This document shows positions 52,346 through 64,000 of a stretch of DNA of 64,000 nucleotides, one piece after another; the first letter of the stretch is position 1; each line of letters begins with the position of its first letter. The stretch is from Circinella minor (Eukaryota > Mucoromycota > Mucoromycetes > Mucorales > Lichtheimiaceae): NCBI GenBank assembly GCA_016758965.1, contig JAEPRB010000109.1, positions 1-64,000 on the forward strand, written 5' to 3'. Under the pieces are notes generated by a model. It was not told the DNA's origin. It ran no database searches and saw only the letters and a list, made by a program, of their open reading frames with translations. The translations under genes and the position numbers were made by a program.

Positions 52346-55300
52346 TTTGATTTTTTCTTTGTTAAAATAAAGTTGATAAAAAAAAAAAAGTATTGTTGGG
52401 AAAAGAAAAAAAAAATTGGTTTTACTAATAAAAAGTGATGAAAGAAAAAAAAAAAAAAGAAATGGGAAATGATAAAAATAAAACGACTTTATATATAAAT
52501 TTATTTGGCGGACAAAAAAGAAGGAGATCATATACCTAAATGACCTCATTTCTGCCTAATTTGGATATTAGACGTGAAATGACATAATTCTTTTTGGGGG
52601 GAGTGAAAATCTTCGCTTGTCATCATCTTTCAATTTCCCTTGCTTTTAAAAAAATTGGGATAATGAGGTGATACAAAGCATTGTCCCTCTTTTTTTTTTT
52701 TTTACACACGCACAGCACCAACCATCCACACCATTTTTATGCTTTCTTTTTTTTTCTGTTGATTTCCTTTTCATCGGTGCCGCATTTCTTTTTAGCTCAT
52801 GATAGCTTGTTTTTCTTAACACTAATATTATACTTTTTGTATTACAATACTACATTCAGAGTAACATGCATTGATATATACCACAATGTCCATACTACTC
52901 TTTTTTTTTTATTGGTTCGTCACTTAAGCGTCATTTCACCCATGATACTTCTCATGGTGAACCATCATTTTTATTTTTCTCACGTGTATGGGTCGATCAT
53001 TTTAAAATAATGCCTGACTTTGACTTAATGTTTGGCTGATTTAAACTGATGATTGAGAAGAAATATGACGAGAGAACTGTCAAGTTTATTTATTTTTTAC
53101 TGTGTTAAAAAAAAAAAGTCATGTTATTGTTTATACTAATAAAAATATCATTAATGTATTATTAAAATATCCTAATATGATTATTTATCTATACATGATC
53201 CCTTTTAGACATTAAAATAGAAGAATTTGAAAAAAAAGAATGATACTGATAATATCTTTTGTTATAAATATTCACACATTCATTTTTCCAAATTTACTAC
53301 ATAATAAATAAAAAAAGTTGCTATGGAGAATGAAGTTCTAACAGTTACCATGACATTCTTTTTTTTTTTACATTTAAAAATGAGACTAACCAAATTTGGA
53401 ACTGCATAAAAAAACTTTTGAAAAATCTAAAATTAGCTTTCAAGAGTTGCTCTACATCATCAATGTTTAATTACCATCTTTTCTTTTCAAAGCGTTTTTT
53501 ATTTTTTAACTTTTCACCTCTCTCTCTTACAAAGAAGAATAACTCGTGTCATAAATAATTGCTTTCTGTTTTCTTTTTGCCAAATGTTCCTTCAAAAATG
53601 AAACAAAAGGAAATAAGAAAAAAGGAAAAGCAAATGCTCATTCGTCATACGCCAGCTTCATATTTAATACCATAGAAATAATAAAAGAGTAGTTAAATCA
53701 ATGGTTTATGCATTCCGTTTCTTTATTTGTTAATTGGAAATTAAATCAGATCATGATAATATTAATAATACTATGTAATAAGAATATAAAGCGGAACAAC
53801 TTCACTTGTCGTTTTGATAAATGTTATTATTTCACCCCAATTAATAATGACGCGTATTGTCACTCATTTTCTCATATTCTGATTTTTTTTATCGATTTAT
53901 ACAAATCCCTAAATCGGGATTAGTGGCATAGCTATTATTTCTATTTTTTTTTTTTTGTGGAGCTATATTAGCATATAATGATGATGAGAATGTTGCTGAT
54001 AGCAAAATGATTATTATTACTACTACTTATTCTATTATATATCAAAGTATTCTCTCGTTTGCACACATGCCATTCTGTGTTTATATATCAAGTAGTTTTC
54101 ATTATTGGTATTTTTTCATTAGAAGATTAAAAGTTTTATATAAATAAAAAGATTGAGAATGTAAAATGACTACTAAATAATCATCCTTACTTGCTTTAGA
54201 ATATATAGGATCAGTGCAGCAATGACATTCCCCCCCCCACACTTTTCTTAGTGCCAAGAAATAACCCGATCTGATCATTTGAAACACCTTTTGGCATAAT
54301 TTTTTTTTTGTCACGACTATTAAATAGTCGATCGACTTTACCGATAATAAAAATCATATCCATCTATTATATTTATTATGTAACAATTCAAATCTTTATT
54401 ATGCGCAAATAGTACATATATATCTACTTGCACATTCTTTTACCAAATGGTACAATTAATGATCCAAATACTACGTAATAAGATGCACTGAAATGTGTGT
54501 TGTATTACAATAAAAAAAATTGTACGTACTTTTCCCGATGCGCTGTCTGGATCGCCGATGATATACTCAAATGTCACATGTATATATATGCTTAATATTT
54601 AGACTATTCTTTCTAAATAGCCTAAAACATATACGGACACCACTGTACTTTAATTGCAAAATGGCTGGGAAAGTACATTTGATATATGTGTCATGCACTT
54701 GTTTTTGACACTATTATTACTAGTATTAAAAAGTCGTACAAATTTTTTAGTTCCAAAAAAAAAACAAAAGAAGATAGGCAACAGCAACGGAGTGGATATT
54801 ACACTACCCTTCTTTTTTTTTTATTTCTGTTCCGGTCACTACCTTATCATTTGTACTGCTGTCAACAACTGCTGCTGCTGTTTCTGTGTTTCTGATGATT
54901 AGTGCTCTGAATGGGTGTTTAGGTTGATTATTATTGGTTTCAGTAAAACTTAATCTATTGGTAGACTGTTGACGAAAACTCGGTTGAGTACAACAGTTGA
55001 ACGTTGCTGAAGAATTAATAAACCTATCAGTGAGGACAGTAAAAACAATAATAATGAAGAAGATTCAAATCATCCTTCTTTCTAATACGTATTCGAACTT
55101 TTTTTTTCCCACCACACGAAGTTGAATTTGTACGTAATTTACGGTTTATTTCAAATTAATTCTATTTTTTATGCACAGATATCACTATTCTCATATACCT
55201 CATAAAGGGTCGTGAACGCTGTGGAGTTTTTGAATAATACTATATGTTTTAACATATTAAATGCTAATTATATCAAAAGCTTTTTTTTTTTTTTTTGTTG

Positions 55301-55783
55301 GCAGTGATCATTAAATAGGATGTAAACTTTTAATGGATTATTTATTTGTCTAAACCTAGTAACTTTAAATTATTATGATATAATTTTGCTATGACATTAA
55401 TATCCATGCTTTTTTTTTCAAAAAAAAAAAATATCAGAGCAATGGCAACTCTTTTTATAATGCATTTTCTTTTCAACTTCTACAGTATTCTTTTAAATAT
55501 GTAAAAAAAAAAAAAAAAAAGTCAGAGTATTAGAAGCGCGAATAAATTGACGAGATTAGAAAAAACTGTTAAAATACAAAGAAATAAAAGAAAGTCTGCG
55601 AGAAAGTAAGAATAGAAAAAGAAATAAAGAAATGATTTTATTTTATTTTATAGATATATATATATATATATACTACTACTATATAATGCAATGAAAAAAT
55701 GTACAATAACGGTACGACTTTCAGACAATTTTAGTACCAGACAAAAAAAACTATATTCTTTGTATAGTTGCTACATCTTTTTA
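52346..55783. other. 3.4-kb gene-poor intergenic region
   Basis: The first part should hold the bZIP promoter, the last part the 3' end of the F-box gene. TACGTA palindromes occur at 54472, 54523, 55086 and 55131. Frames of 70-110 codons here encode mostly Phe/Leu/Lys runs and have no recognised domain. A C10-type run lies near 54230 and an A18 run near 55502. Confidence 0.45.
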
Positions 55784-57631
55784 TCATGTTGTTTCGATTA
55801 TCTTGGTTTCAGGAGTGAATTCTTGGATGCTCCACGAACTTGAAATAGAATCTCGATGTAAATAAGTGTAGACAAAAGGAACGCCTTCATATATTGGATC
55901 GTTATAAGTTTTGAATATTATTGTGTTTGCTGTCAAGTTGTATATCGTTGCATAAATCAATATCAAATCTTGTAAATTCGGACACACTTTTTGAATCCAA
56001 GCCATATCTACACTGATAGGTTTGACCTTTGTACGTTTATTCCTTCCTCCTGATCGTTTTTTGAACCCCATCATTTTTAAACGTGTTAATGATTCTCCGT
56101 GGTTGCTTATTTCTTTAATAAGTTGTCTGCAGAAAACAAACGCATTTTCCGTTGGACTCTGAAATGAAAAATGTTCAAAATGAGTTATATAAAAAGATCG
56201 GATTTGTCTGTAATACTGATAGCCGGTAGAAATCGGGTTTTCTTCTCTCTGCTCTTGCTCATTATAGATTGTTTCATCTATACGTGGATTCTGAATAAAG
56301 ATCGTTGTTGCCTGGCTGTATTTGAATAAAAGGTAAAGACAAAGTAAAGCGTTATGGTGTTGCTGCGTTGATGCAAATGTTACTTTTAATAAACTAAGTT
56401 TTCTCATTTTTGCTGCAACCGGATACATGCGATGGATGAATGTACGATACTGTTCTGCCGACGTTATTGCGCTTTCTTTAGCTAGATGTAATTCAATCCC
56501 TTCTAAAGTCATAATTTCTAATTGTGGACAATACTTGTGTATTGCTTCAAAATCATATTCGGTTAGTTTATTTGTCGTTCTTGTTGTGTTGCTGTCGCGT
56601 TTGTCTTTCTCATAATATAATACTAAATTGGTCAAGTTGGGAGTAAATTGCAATAAATCCGACATTTCTGGTACTTTGTACATTGCTTTGGTTATTGCAA
56701 CATGGGTAGCTATATCATTAATATTATTCTCATTATTCAAATTAGTTATTCCTTCGCTAATAACATTATTGATGGTAAGTAGAACATCTCGATAACGATA
56801 TGTTGATGCTATTCCCATTGCTTCAAAATCAGATATCCGTTGTACGAATAAATATTGTAAATTGTATAATTGTTTTGTTGCATTGTAATTGTAATCAGCA
56901 TCTGTCATTAGAAAAACATATAACTGCCACCATGATAACTCAAGAGCTTGAATGTTTGGCTTGCAAAAGTTAAACAATTGTCGTAGGTCGTTTGCTATCG
57001 TCCAAGAATGAACTTGATTTTCAAATACAATATCTGTTGTCAATGATGAGAATAATTCTGTAGTTTTATTAATGCTACCCTTGTTCGTATAGATTAATTT
57101 ATCAGGAGTAGTGCCATTGCTAATTATAATATTATCCATAGTAGTGTCATCAACAGATGTTGTCATTGTCATTATCAAATTTTCCCTCAGTTGCGTGGCT
57201 CGTTGAATAATCCTCAAAAAGTTATATATTTGATTAATTGTCGAAAAACGGACTCGATTATAAATCCTTGGAAAAAATACAAGATAAAAAGTTGTACAAA
57301 CAGACATACAGTTAATACAATCATTTTTCGGTAAGAAGGAGCTAATTTCGACCAACGCTGTCAAAGGAATTGGTTGCAAGATGATGGTATCGGTATGATG
57401 GTAGTTATCTTTATTTTCTTTTGTATTTTTTTTCTCGCTATTACTGCTCCCATTGCTATGTTGCTCTTGCTGTTTCTGTGAGTCGCAAAATTCAGGTGGT
57501 TGAATATCTTTTTCTTCTTCTTTCTATAAAAATGGATCAGTTGATTAATGTTTATTATTTTGTTCATGGTTTACGTTGGAAAAATGATGCATCTCATATA
57601 TATATATATATATATAAGCATCGCATACCAT
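55784..57631 (-). CDS. F-box protein, probably leucine-rich-repeat type
   Basis: The main exon, 57523-55784, encodes 579 residues. An F-box-like motif lies near its start (PLTALVEISSFLPKNDCINCMSVCTTFYLVFFPRIYNRVRF), followed by irregular Leu-rich segments (LTNLVLYYEKD, CPQLEIMTLEGIEL, MRKLSLLKVTF, CPNLQDLILIYATI). This is the layout of substrate receptors of SCF ubiquitin ligases. No in-frame Met precedes the F-box inside this exon; the frame continues upstream to an acceptor at 57524 (TTTTATAG). I therefore propose a first exon at 57631-57575 (MVCDAYIYIY..., donor GTAAAC, 51-base intron, matching phase). An alternative is ATG alone spliced at 57628. The substrate is unknown. Confidence 0.7.
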
Positions 57632-58206
57632 GGTGTTAGTCTTTTTATCTTCTTCAATGTAATAGTTATGATCAGGTAAAAAACTACTAATACTTATTAC
57701 AACAATATCAATGATAAATATTAAGTAAAAGTAAAATATGCACATCAATGACATATGCTACTAGTATAGTATATATTTATAGTTGATCAACGTAAAAGGA
57801 AAAAAAAAAAAAAAGAGAAGAAAAAGGTAAGAAATACTGTCTATTCGGAGTCTAGTACTTTAGAATTGTGGTTGTGAGATACATCCATCCCCAACATGCA
57901 GTTATCCTGATTATTATCCGCATGAATATAACTACGTAAAAAAAAAGCCACCATAAAAAAGAAAAGCTGATAACAGTGATAGTATAAATGACATGATTAA
58001 TACGTTAATATTATCATCAATTAACGCTTTTGAAATAATAAAAGTTAATATTTTATAGACAATAAAAACAGTCTATGTAATACACAAAAATTATAAAAAT
58101 GATGCTTCGGAAGTTACGTTTTCTCGATTTCTATTTGCTTTGCTTTTTTTTTTAAATATATTTCTTCCATTTTTTTTAAAAAAATAGAAAATAAAAATAT
58201 AAAAAA
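57632..58206. other. Divergent promoter region of F-box and ABTB1-like genes
   Basis: About 575 bases between gene starts transcribed away from each other. It is AT-rich, with T10 and a T8A7 tract (58170-58184) just 22 bases before the ABTB1-like start codon. Confidence 0.45.
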
Positions 58207-60637
58207 ATGGGACGTAAAAGAACAGTTGCAACAAAAAGTCAAATTATGAAACTTGCTTCTGAAGAAGCCAATAATAATATTGATGAATCAACACAAGAAT
58301 GGTTAGAGAATGCACCAACTCTTGATGCTAATTCTGTCAATTTATTTGACGAACTTTGTGATGCTGCTAAACGAGGTATACACACATTCACATTCACACA
58401 TACGCACAAGTATATATATATATATATTATGAACTGTTATGATTAAAAACCAAGAATGCTGTTGTTGGGGGGGGGGATGTTAAATATAGGTGATCTCGAG
58501 AAAACGGAAAGTCTTGTACGTAACTTTGGTGCACCAATAGATCTAGTTGATGCATGGCAAAGTTCACCACTTTATTATGCGTGTACGGTAATCTTATAAA
58601 GGAAAAAAAAGAGAGAAAGAGAAAAAAATAAAAATATAAGACTAATTAATTCTATGAATATTTTTGTTTTATCCAGGCCTTTGTGGTCATTATGAGGTTG
58701 GTTTTTTTATTTATTTGTTTGTTCAAAATTATATATAATTATTATATTAATAATGAAATTCAGGTTGTTGAATTTTTGTTAGAGAATGGAGGTAATTAAG
58801 TATTTTATTATATCTTAGCTGTTATATATATTGTGCTAACTATATATTTATAAATGATTATTATAGCACAATGTGATCCAAATACTTTTTCAGGGTAACT
58901 TATCTTTTTAAAGTTTTTAATATCAAAGTATTATATATAACATATATAAAACAATTTTTATATAGTGAACGATGTCTTTATGGTGCATTAAATGATAAGG
59001 TAAAAATATATATTAACTAAATCATACTCAAAAGAATTTTCATGCAAAATTAATTAATTATTTATTTATTATTCAGATCCGACGATTATTAAGATCATAT
59101 AAGTTTTCTAAAGCTATTAATGAGAATCAGGTACAATTTTATACTATTCTTTATTAAAAAAAAAGAGAAATAGAAAGTAATTAACGGTCTCAACTTTTCA
59201 TTTAAAATATAGCCTTATTTTCAATTCTTGACCAATTTATATAATGATCATACATATCATGATCTTACATTCATGATTCGTCGATCAACAGTAAATAACA
59301 GTGATGAAGAGGATGTAATTGATGAATTTCCTGTAAACCGGTTTGTTATAGCTGCTCGATCCAATTATTTCAGAAATCAGCTTTTAAATCGATGGCGTAA
59401 TGACAATCAAATCAAACTTTCCTCTAAACTTGTGGATTCCGAGGCATTTGAAGCAGTTCTTCGATATCTATATACTGGCCAATTACATGATCTTCAACAA
59501 GATGCATTAGAAAACATGATGTTTGTTTGCAAACATCTCGAGATGTCTGAACTTCAAGAACGTTGTGAAGTTATGTTGGGTATACAAACACAATCAGATG
59601 GTGATAATTTATCAGAAATTCTAGAGGATGAAAAGAATGCTAATCGTGCCCAAGATGCAAAAGAAATGGCAAAAATTCGAGGTGACTATGAAGTCTTTTT
59701 GCAAACGATGCTTGGATGTGCTTATTTTATTGAAAAGAAGAACGATCAAGGAGATTATATTGCTGGAGAGCCATTACTTGAAGATGAAACAAAAGTACAG
59801 TCACCAGAAGCTGCATTTGCTGATATTGGAATTTTGATGGAAGGTGTTTTGTTTTTATGTCATAAAGCTTGTTTATGTCGATCAGAATATTTTAATATTA
59901 TGCTTCACGCGGCATTTTCTGAATCAGAGGCGGATATTTCAACAATTCGTTATCGACACGGCGAACAGAAACAAGAGATTATTTTAAATTTGCCAATAAT
60001 CGAGGTACATGATATGATACCAGAATCGTTCCAATATGTACTTGAATATATGTATACAGATCGTTGTACGATTCCATTGGAAGAAGCCTATGAAATTATG
60101 CTCACAGCAGATATGTTGATGCTTGACCGTTTAAAGTCTATTGCAGCCATCACATTAACATCATCCAAAGAACCTATAATTGATATATACGATTTAATTC
60201 GTACAGCAATTCGACTAAATGTGGATAGATTAGAACAATGGTGTACCAAATATTTTGCTGATCATTTGGATGATTATATATTGAAACCCGAATTTAAACA
60301 ATTAATCCGTGAAAGTGCTCAATCGATTGCAGGTCGTGAAGAAACTGGTAATTATTATAGAAAATGTTATGTTTGGATGATTATTTTATGACAAAAAAAA
60401 AAGGATCAAACATATATTGATTATGATATATATTTATAAAATATAGACTCTATCCCATTGATCGATGATCTTCGTTATTTCTTGGGTAAAAAGTATTATA
60501 TTTTTGAAGAAGAATTGAATCCAGAAGGCAAGGTGTCTGAAGATTACCGAAATAATTGGACAGATATGGAAACGTTATATAATGAAAAGTTAGAAATGTT
60601 GGATAACGTATTAGAATCATTAGGATTAGAAGCTTAA
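58207..60637 (+). CDS. ABTB1: Ankyrin-repeat and double BTB/POZ protein (ABTB1/BPOZ-like)
   Basis: Nine exons: 58207-58375, 58490-58582, 58677-58696, 58764-58791, 58867-58894, 58966-58999, 59077-59130, 59213-60347 and 60447-60637, giving 583 residues. Ankyrin part: DELCDAAKRGDLEKTESLV and SSPLYYACLCGHYEVVEFLLENGAQCDPNTF. The short linker GERCLYGALNDKIRRLLRSYK matches ABTB1 closely. First BTB: HDLTFMIRR, FVIAARSNYFRNQL, LRYLYTGQL. Second BTB: LFLCHKACLCRSEYFNIML, FQYVLEYMYTDRC. The C-terminus REETDSIPLIDDLRYFLG is again ABTB1-like. Animal BPOZ acts as a Cullin-3 adaptor and binds elongation factor eEF1A. Exon 2 uses the unusual donor GTACGG; it was chosen over GTAATC five bases later because only it keeps the conserved C-LCGH frame. 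Four consecutive exons are 20-34 bases long. Confidence 0.92.
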
Positions 60638-61033
60638 TTAATTAAAGATACCTTGCACATAGAAAAACAAAAGATTGAAGAGAAAGAAAGAGTACTTTAT
60701 TATTATTATTATTATTACTTTTATGTAAAACTATCTTCTATATAAAAACAAACTATAGTCAAGACATTAAATAAACTATTCAATTCAATTCAACTTATCC
60801 AAATATTTAATTCTCTTAAAGATTTAGTTTTCCGCTGCTTACTTGTTATTTTTTTTTTTTTTTAAAAAAAAGAGGCAGATCGTTTCCTATTTAACCAAAA
60901 TTGCTATTCGCACCAAAACCCAACAGTTTTTCTCCCTTTACTGCAATATTGACCTTTTCTTCCCTTTTTTTTTTTTTACTCCTCCAACTCGAACCTTTTC
61001 CAATAAACTGGAATTAATACTATTTGCCTTACA
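60638..61033. other. Intergenic region upstream of Med12
   Basis: About 400 bases with an ATT repeat near 60695-60715 after the ABTB1-like stop and a T15A8 tract at 60849-60871, about 165 bases before the Med12 start. Confidence 0.45.
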
Positions 61034-63938
61034 ATGGCAGGCAGGCATCAAGGTAAAGACGATCGTCAATTCTCTTTTTAATTTTCTTTACTAGTAACAT
61101 ATATAATTTGAGCTTTTTCTTTTCAAAAAAAAAAAAAGTCCTAGAGAAAGAGAAAGGAAGAGCCAGTGAGTGTGTGTATGAGATAAAGACAAAAAAAAAA
61201 GCGTTTCTATGTGCGTTGCTATCACTACTCATTCTGAATAAAATGGAAACGAGAAGAATGAAAACAAACTAGCTAGTAATAGTACATTGTAGTACTTGGG
61301 AGAATTGATAGAATTCAATGAACTTTTGAATCAAAACAAAAGAAGACACAATTTGATATTAACAGTTTTATACGGGTTATCACACAATATTATATTGTAG
61401 CCCAATATACGCGTTATGCTTCTTCGAATCCACCTTATCCGAATACAAACTCTATGAATAACAGCAATGGAGGTAGCAATAATAGTCTCGGTGTACCCTA
61501 TACAACTAACAACTCACAACAAGGACATGGTGGTTATTCAACGCAATCCGTATCCTCTTATAATACCACAACACCCACCATGACGTCTCCTTATTCTACA
61601 ACCTCATCACCCGGTCACCATTCACCCAACATGCAAAGGTACAACACACATAGCTCACAACTAAGGAAATATACCCTAGTACCGCCATCGCGGCTACCTC
61701 CACTTAGTAAAACAATGTCAAATCTTGGACATCCTGGCATCTATCCTCAAAAACCTACTCAAATCGAAGATATTATGACAGAATCCAATGTTCGTAATGG
61801 ATTTATTGATCGACCTTTAGTATCGGTATGTTTTTTAATATTTCTTTATATGTAAAGTAGTGTCTTTTTTTAATTATTCAATTGTTCATGAACTTTATTT
61901 AATCTGTTTTCTTTAAAATAAAATAAAAATTATTGATTTAGAATGAACACACATGTGCATATGACATGGTGTTTGGTAAACTTCAAGAGGATCAACGAGT
62001 ACTTGATGATTTAGGTTCATTTGCAGTAGACGTAATGAAACGAAAGCGTAACGCAGCTAGGATCACAGGGTAAGTGTGTGTGTGTGTGTGCGTGTGTGCG
62101 TGTGTTTCTTTTGTCTCTTTTATTCCCTCCCTACACGTGGACATATTATTAATTCATGCACTATTATCCTTCTTTTTGTTATCAGAGCACCATCGTTCAA
62201 GCCTCCTATACGTTCAACATTAATTGAAAGTAAAAAGGAACAATGGATGAACGAGTTGGCAAGTGGTACTCAACCATTACGTAAACTTGCACGGAATGTA
62301 CCCCATGGTTTCAAAGGCGAAAAGTTGTTGGAAACATTAGCAGCAAAACAAGTTCCATTCTTAAGAGCTACTTGGTATATTAAAGTGGTTGGATTATCGG
62401 AAATGGTAAATTTTAAGATGCATACGAATCTCTAGTTATCCAATATTGTGTTTTTTTTTCGATTCGCTACTAATCATCACCTTAATTTAGCACCAACGCA
62501 ACGCTAATAACAATCCATCATCCTTACCGCATGCAATTCAATGGACCAATGTAGTTGTAAATCATCTTAGAAGACAACTTTCTGAACTTTCACCGTCTCA
62601 ACCATCAGGTTCTGGTAATACTGGATCGGGCCGAGGATATAAGGCACATCCAAGTACACCTAGTAATTACCATGATAACGCATCAAAACCATGGGCAACA
62701 CCAGAAAATCGGGAACGATTTGAACAGAAATGGTCTTATAGTACAAAATTAACAAAATGGCAATACTGTGAAGGATTATTGGATCAGCGCACATTTTTAA
62801 GGTGGACATTGGATTCGCTAAAACATTGTAATTCTTTTGAATCCATGTGGCTATTATTAACATTTATTGTACAAGATTATGTGGATGAATATCGTCGTAA
62901 TCGAACATTGATGAAGCTATTAATTGAAACACTCATTAAAGCCTATGGAGCTGTAAGTAATAATGACTGATCAACTTAAAAGATGGGAGAGGTATATGGA
63001 TACACGTATTCAAAGTCATTATACATAAACTGACTAAAAAACAAAAATTTCGCTTCTCCCACCTATATGATAGCTCCTTCAACAGTTAGGGCAATTGTCA
63101 AGCGAAGGATTATTAGGTATATATAGAGATATTCAAAAATACATTGAACGACTTCTGCAGGTAAGAGGCTTTTTAAAATTGTTTTATAATAATAGTATAC
63201 ATAAACCTTATACTTTTCTATAAAAAAAATCATTGATGTATGTAAAACTGACATTTTATACAATTTAATTCTAGTCATTATTCCTTTCGACACCTGATAT
63301 CTTTGTAATTCCAAAACTATACCATCAATATCGTCATCTTTTTGATACAATATTCGGTGATGATTCTCGAAAAGATGCAGCTTTGGTATTACCAGATGTT
63401 GCTCATGTAATGCAAAAGTATTGGGCAATGGTCAAAGGACGAAATGAAGTATTTTGCGGAACATTGGAAGAAAATCAATTACGTTTGGATGGTAATTGTA
63501 AACATATTGTACAATCAGAAAGTCGGCAGCAAGAGACGGATCAAGTAAGACAACAAGTTAATGAAGATCACATTATTCGAACGTTGGATAGTATTGGACG
63601 GAATATTGATAGTGGTACTGGATTATTGATTGATGAAAATGGTTGGATGGATTTACGCGGTCAAACGGCTCCATCAGCAACCAATTCAATTTTCAACGGT
63701 ATAAACAAGGATATGTCAACTATGCAACAACGAGTCAATATTATGTGCCGTTGGGCAACCAGCGATTCCCGACATGGAGATTGGCGACCTTATCTAGTTG
63801 GATCAATTTTACTACAATGGCGCGAGCAAAATCCTGAGCGAAAAACAGTGCTGCAGGATATGCTGATCCATTTCCTTGATACACAAATGGAATCAGAAGA
63901 AGAGGCTGCCGCTGCTGATGATATGATGACGGATACAG
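61034..63938 (+). CDS. MED12: Mediator complex subunit 12 (Med12/Srb8), partial at right edge
   Basis: Seven exons lie inside the window: 61034-61052, 61401-61825, 61942-62069, 62186-62405, 62491-62952, 63074-63160 and 63275-63938, coding 668 residues; the gene continues past the edge through an intron opened at 63939. The Med12 signature is clear: APSFKPPIRSTLIESKKEQWMNELASGTQPLRKLARNVPHGFKGEKLLE followed by FLRATWYIKVVG, preceded by a Ser/Thr/Asn/Pro-rich N-terminus. Med12 belongs to the CDK8 kinase module (Med12, Med13, CDK8, cyclin C) that reversibly binds Mediator and regulates RNA polymerase II. The first exon (MAGRHQ) is 19 bases and its 348-base intron is the longest I modelled; it fits by phase, but an internal start at 61454 is possible. 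Confidence 0.9.
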
Positions 63939-64000
63939 GTAAATAAATTAATAAAGTTTATTTCTTTTTTTTAAATACCCATTAATCTTTATTTTATTTT

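Noticed and set aside
52681..53010. 109-codon Phe/His-rich frame upstream of the bZIP gene
   Set aside because: Composition follows T and CA repeats; no sign of a real protein.
58583..58588. Downstream donor GTAATC for exon 2 of the ABTB1-like gene
   Set aside because: It breaks the strongly conserved reading frame in exon 3, whereas GTACGG five bases earlier keeps it.

Overview
The window is AT-rich nuclear DNA from a filamentous fungus, most likely an early-diverging one of the Mucorales/Mucoromycota type. The evidence is many short GT-AG introns of roughly 50-150 bases, long A/T homopolymers, AT-dinucleotide and trinucleotide repeats, a eukaryotic gene set (Mediator Med12, Aladin, Dph4, PPZ-type phosphatase, ABTB1-like BTB protein, ELO elongase), and class II transposon relics of kinds common in fungi. 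I cannot assign a genus. I saw no tRNA, rRNA, CRISPR or viral sequence, but I could not run a covariance search.

Layout: a 128-base poly(A) run and low-complexity DNA (1-2710); mitochondrial HIBCH/Ehd3-like crotonase (+, 2711-5078); cytochrome P450 (-, 5911-8392); Dph4 (+, 10271-10870); a 5.5-kb inverted-repeat transposon structure (11615-17122); an unknown Ser/Thr-rich protein (+, 19236-20381) and an unknown small protein (+, 21631-21945); Aladin (+, 23743-25995); PPZ-like phosphatase (+, 26472-28538); DUF726/TMCO4-like hydrolase (+, 29470-34162); bHLH-zipper factor (-, 34399-35525); RhoGAP protein (-, 37519-38915); ELO elongase (+, 40014-41325); PC-esterase-like protein (-, 41613-42979); alpha-arrestin (-, 43157-45206); a 6.7-kb gene-poor stretch; bZIP factor (-, 51872-52345); F-box protein (-, 55784-57631); ABTB1-like protein (+, 58207-60637); and Med12, which runs off the right edge (+, 61034-63938). 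Exon structures were assembled by hand from GT-AG sites, reading phase and family conservation. All complete models close in frame.

The genes are ordinary, separately regulated eukaryotic units and do not form a pathway or cluster. Two enzyme-like genes have substitutions at family catalytic positions: the crotonase has Asp to Asn, and the PC-esterase has Ser to Leu and His to Arg.

The most unusual region is the transposon structure. Two nearly identical 1.39-kb copies of one dead Tc1/mariner-like transposase lie in inverted orientation. They flank 2.7 kb that carries a decayed KDZ-type transposase. The outer ends form terminal inverted repeats next to TA dinucleotides, and each end has a row of ATGTCG-like motifs spaced 21-23 bases apart. 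Both arms carry the same disabling frameshifts, so the structure formed after the transposase had died. If transcribed it would fold into long double-stranded RNA.
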